Source: DATKEG01 sp035544515 (GTDB lineage Bacteria; Acidobacteriota; Vicinamibacteria; Fen-336). From it: 29,382 nt of DNA. The notes below the pieces were generated by a model. It saw only the letters and a program-made list of their open reading frames with translations, was not told the DNA's origin and searched no databases. The translations under genes and the position numbers were made by a program. Shown here piece after piece: positions 28,273 to 29,382 of this stretch (position 1 is its first letter; each line of letters opens with the position of its first letter). Location of the stretch: contig DATKEG010000232.1 of assembly GCA_035544515.1 (NCBI GenBank), positions 1 through 29,382 of the forward strand, in the 5' to 3' direction.

Positions 28273-29382
28273 ATGCACCTCATCTGCGGCATCAACCCGG
28301 TACTCGAGGCGCTGAGCGCCCGGGAGCGCCACTTCGACCGGCTGCTGATCGTGAAGGGCCTGCGCAACCGGCGCGTGTCGGAGGCCGTCGCGCGCGCGAG
28401 CCAGATCGGCGTCCCGCTGCGCTTCGAAGCGCGGGAGACGCTCGACCGCATGGCCGGCGGCGTGCCGCATCAGGGCCTCATCGCGGTCGTATCCGCCAAG
28501 CCGCTGCTGAGCCTGGAGGAGGTGGTGGACCAGGCCCGCTCGCCCGCGCTGCTCGTCGTGCTCGACGGCGTCGAAGACCCGCGCAACCTCGGCGCGATCG
28601 TGCGCACGGCCGAAGCGGCGGGCGCGGACGGCGTCGTGCTGCCCGAGCGCCACAGCGCCGGCCTGTCCGAGACGGTGGCGCGTGCGTCGGCGGGCGCGCT
28701 CGAGCACGTGAAAGTGGCGCAGATCGGCAACGTGGCCCAGGCGCTCGAGCGGCTGAAGGAGCGCGGCGTGTGGGTGGTCGGCTTCGACACCAGCGGCACC
28801 GAGCGCTGGGACGCGGTGGACCTCCGCCGGCCCGTGGCCCTGGTCCTGGGCGGCGAGGGCCGCGGCATCCGCCGGCTGGTGCGCGAGCGCTGCGACCACC
28901 TCGTCTCGTTGCCGCTGTTCGGCCATGTCGGTTCCCTCAACGTCTCCGTCGCCGCGGGCATCGCGCTCTACGAGGCGGTGCGCCAGCGCGGCGCGGTGCC
29001 CAGCCACGTGCGACCGATCCCCGCCCGCGCGCTCGCCGGGTCGCCGCGCGTGGTCGGCCCCGCGGCCGACGACACCGAGGGCGATCCGGGACGGCCGGCG
29101 CGAGAGATGGTGTCCGCCGCCGCCGATGACGAGGGCGACGAGGCCCCGCCCGACCGCGACTTTCCGCTCGTCGTGCTCGACGACGAGGAGTCCGCGTGGT
29201 GGGGGTCGCCCGCCTCCGCGCCGTCCGACGGCCACCGGCCCAAGCGACCGCAACCGCCGCAAGCCTCGCGTTCCGAGCGCGCCGGCGAGCCCCCGCCCCC
29301 TCGCGGGCCGCGTCGCGAGCGGGGCGGCCACGGGCGCGGCGAGGCTCGTGACGGCCGGCGGGGCCGGCGCCGCCCCCGAAGC
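28273..29382 (+). CDS. rlmB: 23S rRNA 2'-O-methyltransferase RlmB (TrmH/SpoU family) with long C-terminal tail, partial at the window end
   Basis: This SPOUT enzyme methylates a ribose of 23S rRNA (G2251 in E. coli) using S-adenosylmethionine. It has an N-terminal substrate-binding domain (ICGINPVLEAL, residues 4-14; GVPHQGLIAVV near 72-82). The three SPOUT motifs are EDPRNLGAIVRTAEA (101-115), ALVLGGEGRG near 195-204 and GSLNVSVAAGIALYE (220-234). The usual protein ends near residue 245. Here the frame stays open for all 370 codons to the window edge. It encodes an acidic segment (about 260-310, with DFPLVVLDDEE and a WW) and then an Arg/Gly/Pro-rich segment. The ATG at 28273 is 8 bp after ispDF, with AGGAGG at 28256-28261. 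The 3' end is missing. Confidence 0.92.
   Translation, partial: MHLICGINPVLEALSARERHFDRLLIVKGLRNRRVSEAVARASQIGVPLRFEARETLDRMAGGVPHQGLIAVVSAKPLLSLEEVVDQARSPALLVVLDGVEDPRNLGAIVRTAEAAGADGVVLPERHSAGLSETVARASAGALEHVKVAQIGNVAQALERLKERGVWVVGFDTSGTERWDAVDLRRPVALVLGGEGRGIRRLVRERCDHLVSLPLFGHVGSLNVSVAAGIALYEAVRQRGAVPSHVRPIPARALAGSPRVVGPAADDTEGDPGRPAREMVSAAADDEGDEAPPDRDFPLVVLDDEESAWWGSPASAPSDGHRPKRPQPPQASRSERAGEPPPPRGPRRERGGHGRGEARDGRRGRRRPRS

Overview
This is 29.4 kb of chromosomal DNA with very high G+C content (about 70% by eye), dense coding and many GTG/TTG starts. The gene order rplY-pth-rpsF-rpsR-DUF2232-rplI-dnaB-alr-radA-PIN/TRAM, the MacB/LolD-type ABC cluster with a CrtC/AttH-like protein, and the IspDF fusion suggest a high-GC Gram-negative lineage such as Methylomirabilota/Rokubacteria, Acidobacteriota or a deltaproteobacterial relative. 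There is no rRNA or other phylogenetic marker that settles this, so the assignment is inference.

Layout. (1) 1-10392, plus strand: a translation/replication/repair housekeeping run. It starts at a well-formed sigma70-type promoter (TATAAT at 46-51) and encodes ribosomal protein L25/CTC, peptidyl-tRNA hydrolase, S6, S18, a DUF2232 membrane protein, L9, the replicative helicase DnaB interrupted by a 423-residue intein, alanine racemase, RadA and a membrane PIN/TRAM protein. (2) 10398-13224, plus strand: an overlapping set of acyltransferase (PlsC-like), D-Ala-D-Ala carboxypeptidase (DacB) and a B3/B4-domain protein. (3) 13358-17249, minus strand: a succinate dehydrogenase/fumarate reductase operon (membrane anchor, flavoprotein, iron-sulfur protein, TPR-like protein) behind a clear promoter, TTGAAA-17 bp-TATTTT. 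(4) 17322-21428, minus strand: a tightly overlapped four-gene ABC transporter cluster: a short permease, a full permease, an ATPase, and a protein with a permease-like N-terminus and a CrtC/AttH lipocalin-like C-terminus. (5) 21499-26964, plus strand: a UvrD-family helicase with an iron-sulfur RecB/AddB-type nuclease domain, a beta-hydroxyacid dehydrogenase and RmuC. (6) 27095-end, plus strand: IspDF fusion with a hairpin over its ribosome binding site, then an RlmB-type rRNA methyltransferase with a long disordered C-terminal tail, cut by the window end.

Sections 1 and 6 look like two halves of one conserved neighbourhood (radA-PIN/TRAM-ispD-ispF-rlmB in many bacteria), separated here by sections 2-5. 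The points most worth following up are the DnaB intein, placed two residues upstream of the usual DnaB intein site and with both LAGLIDADG aspartates intact; the ABC cluster, where one permease lacks its usual N-terminal half while a permease-like N-terminal half sits on the AttH-like protein; and the structured 5' leader of ispDF. No CRISPR array, insertion sequence, rRNA or tRNA gene was seen.
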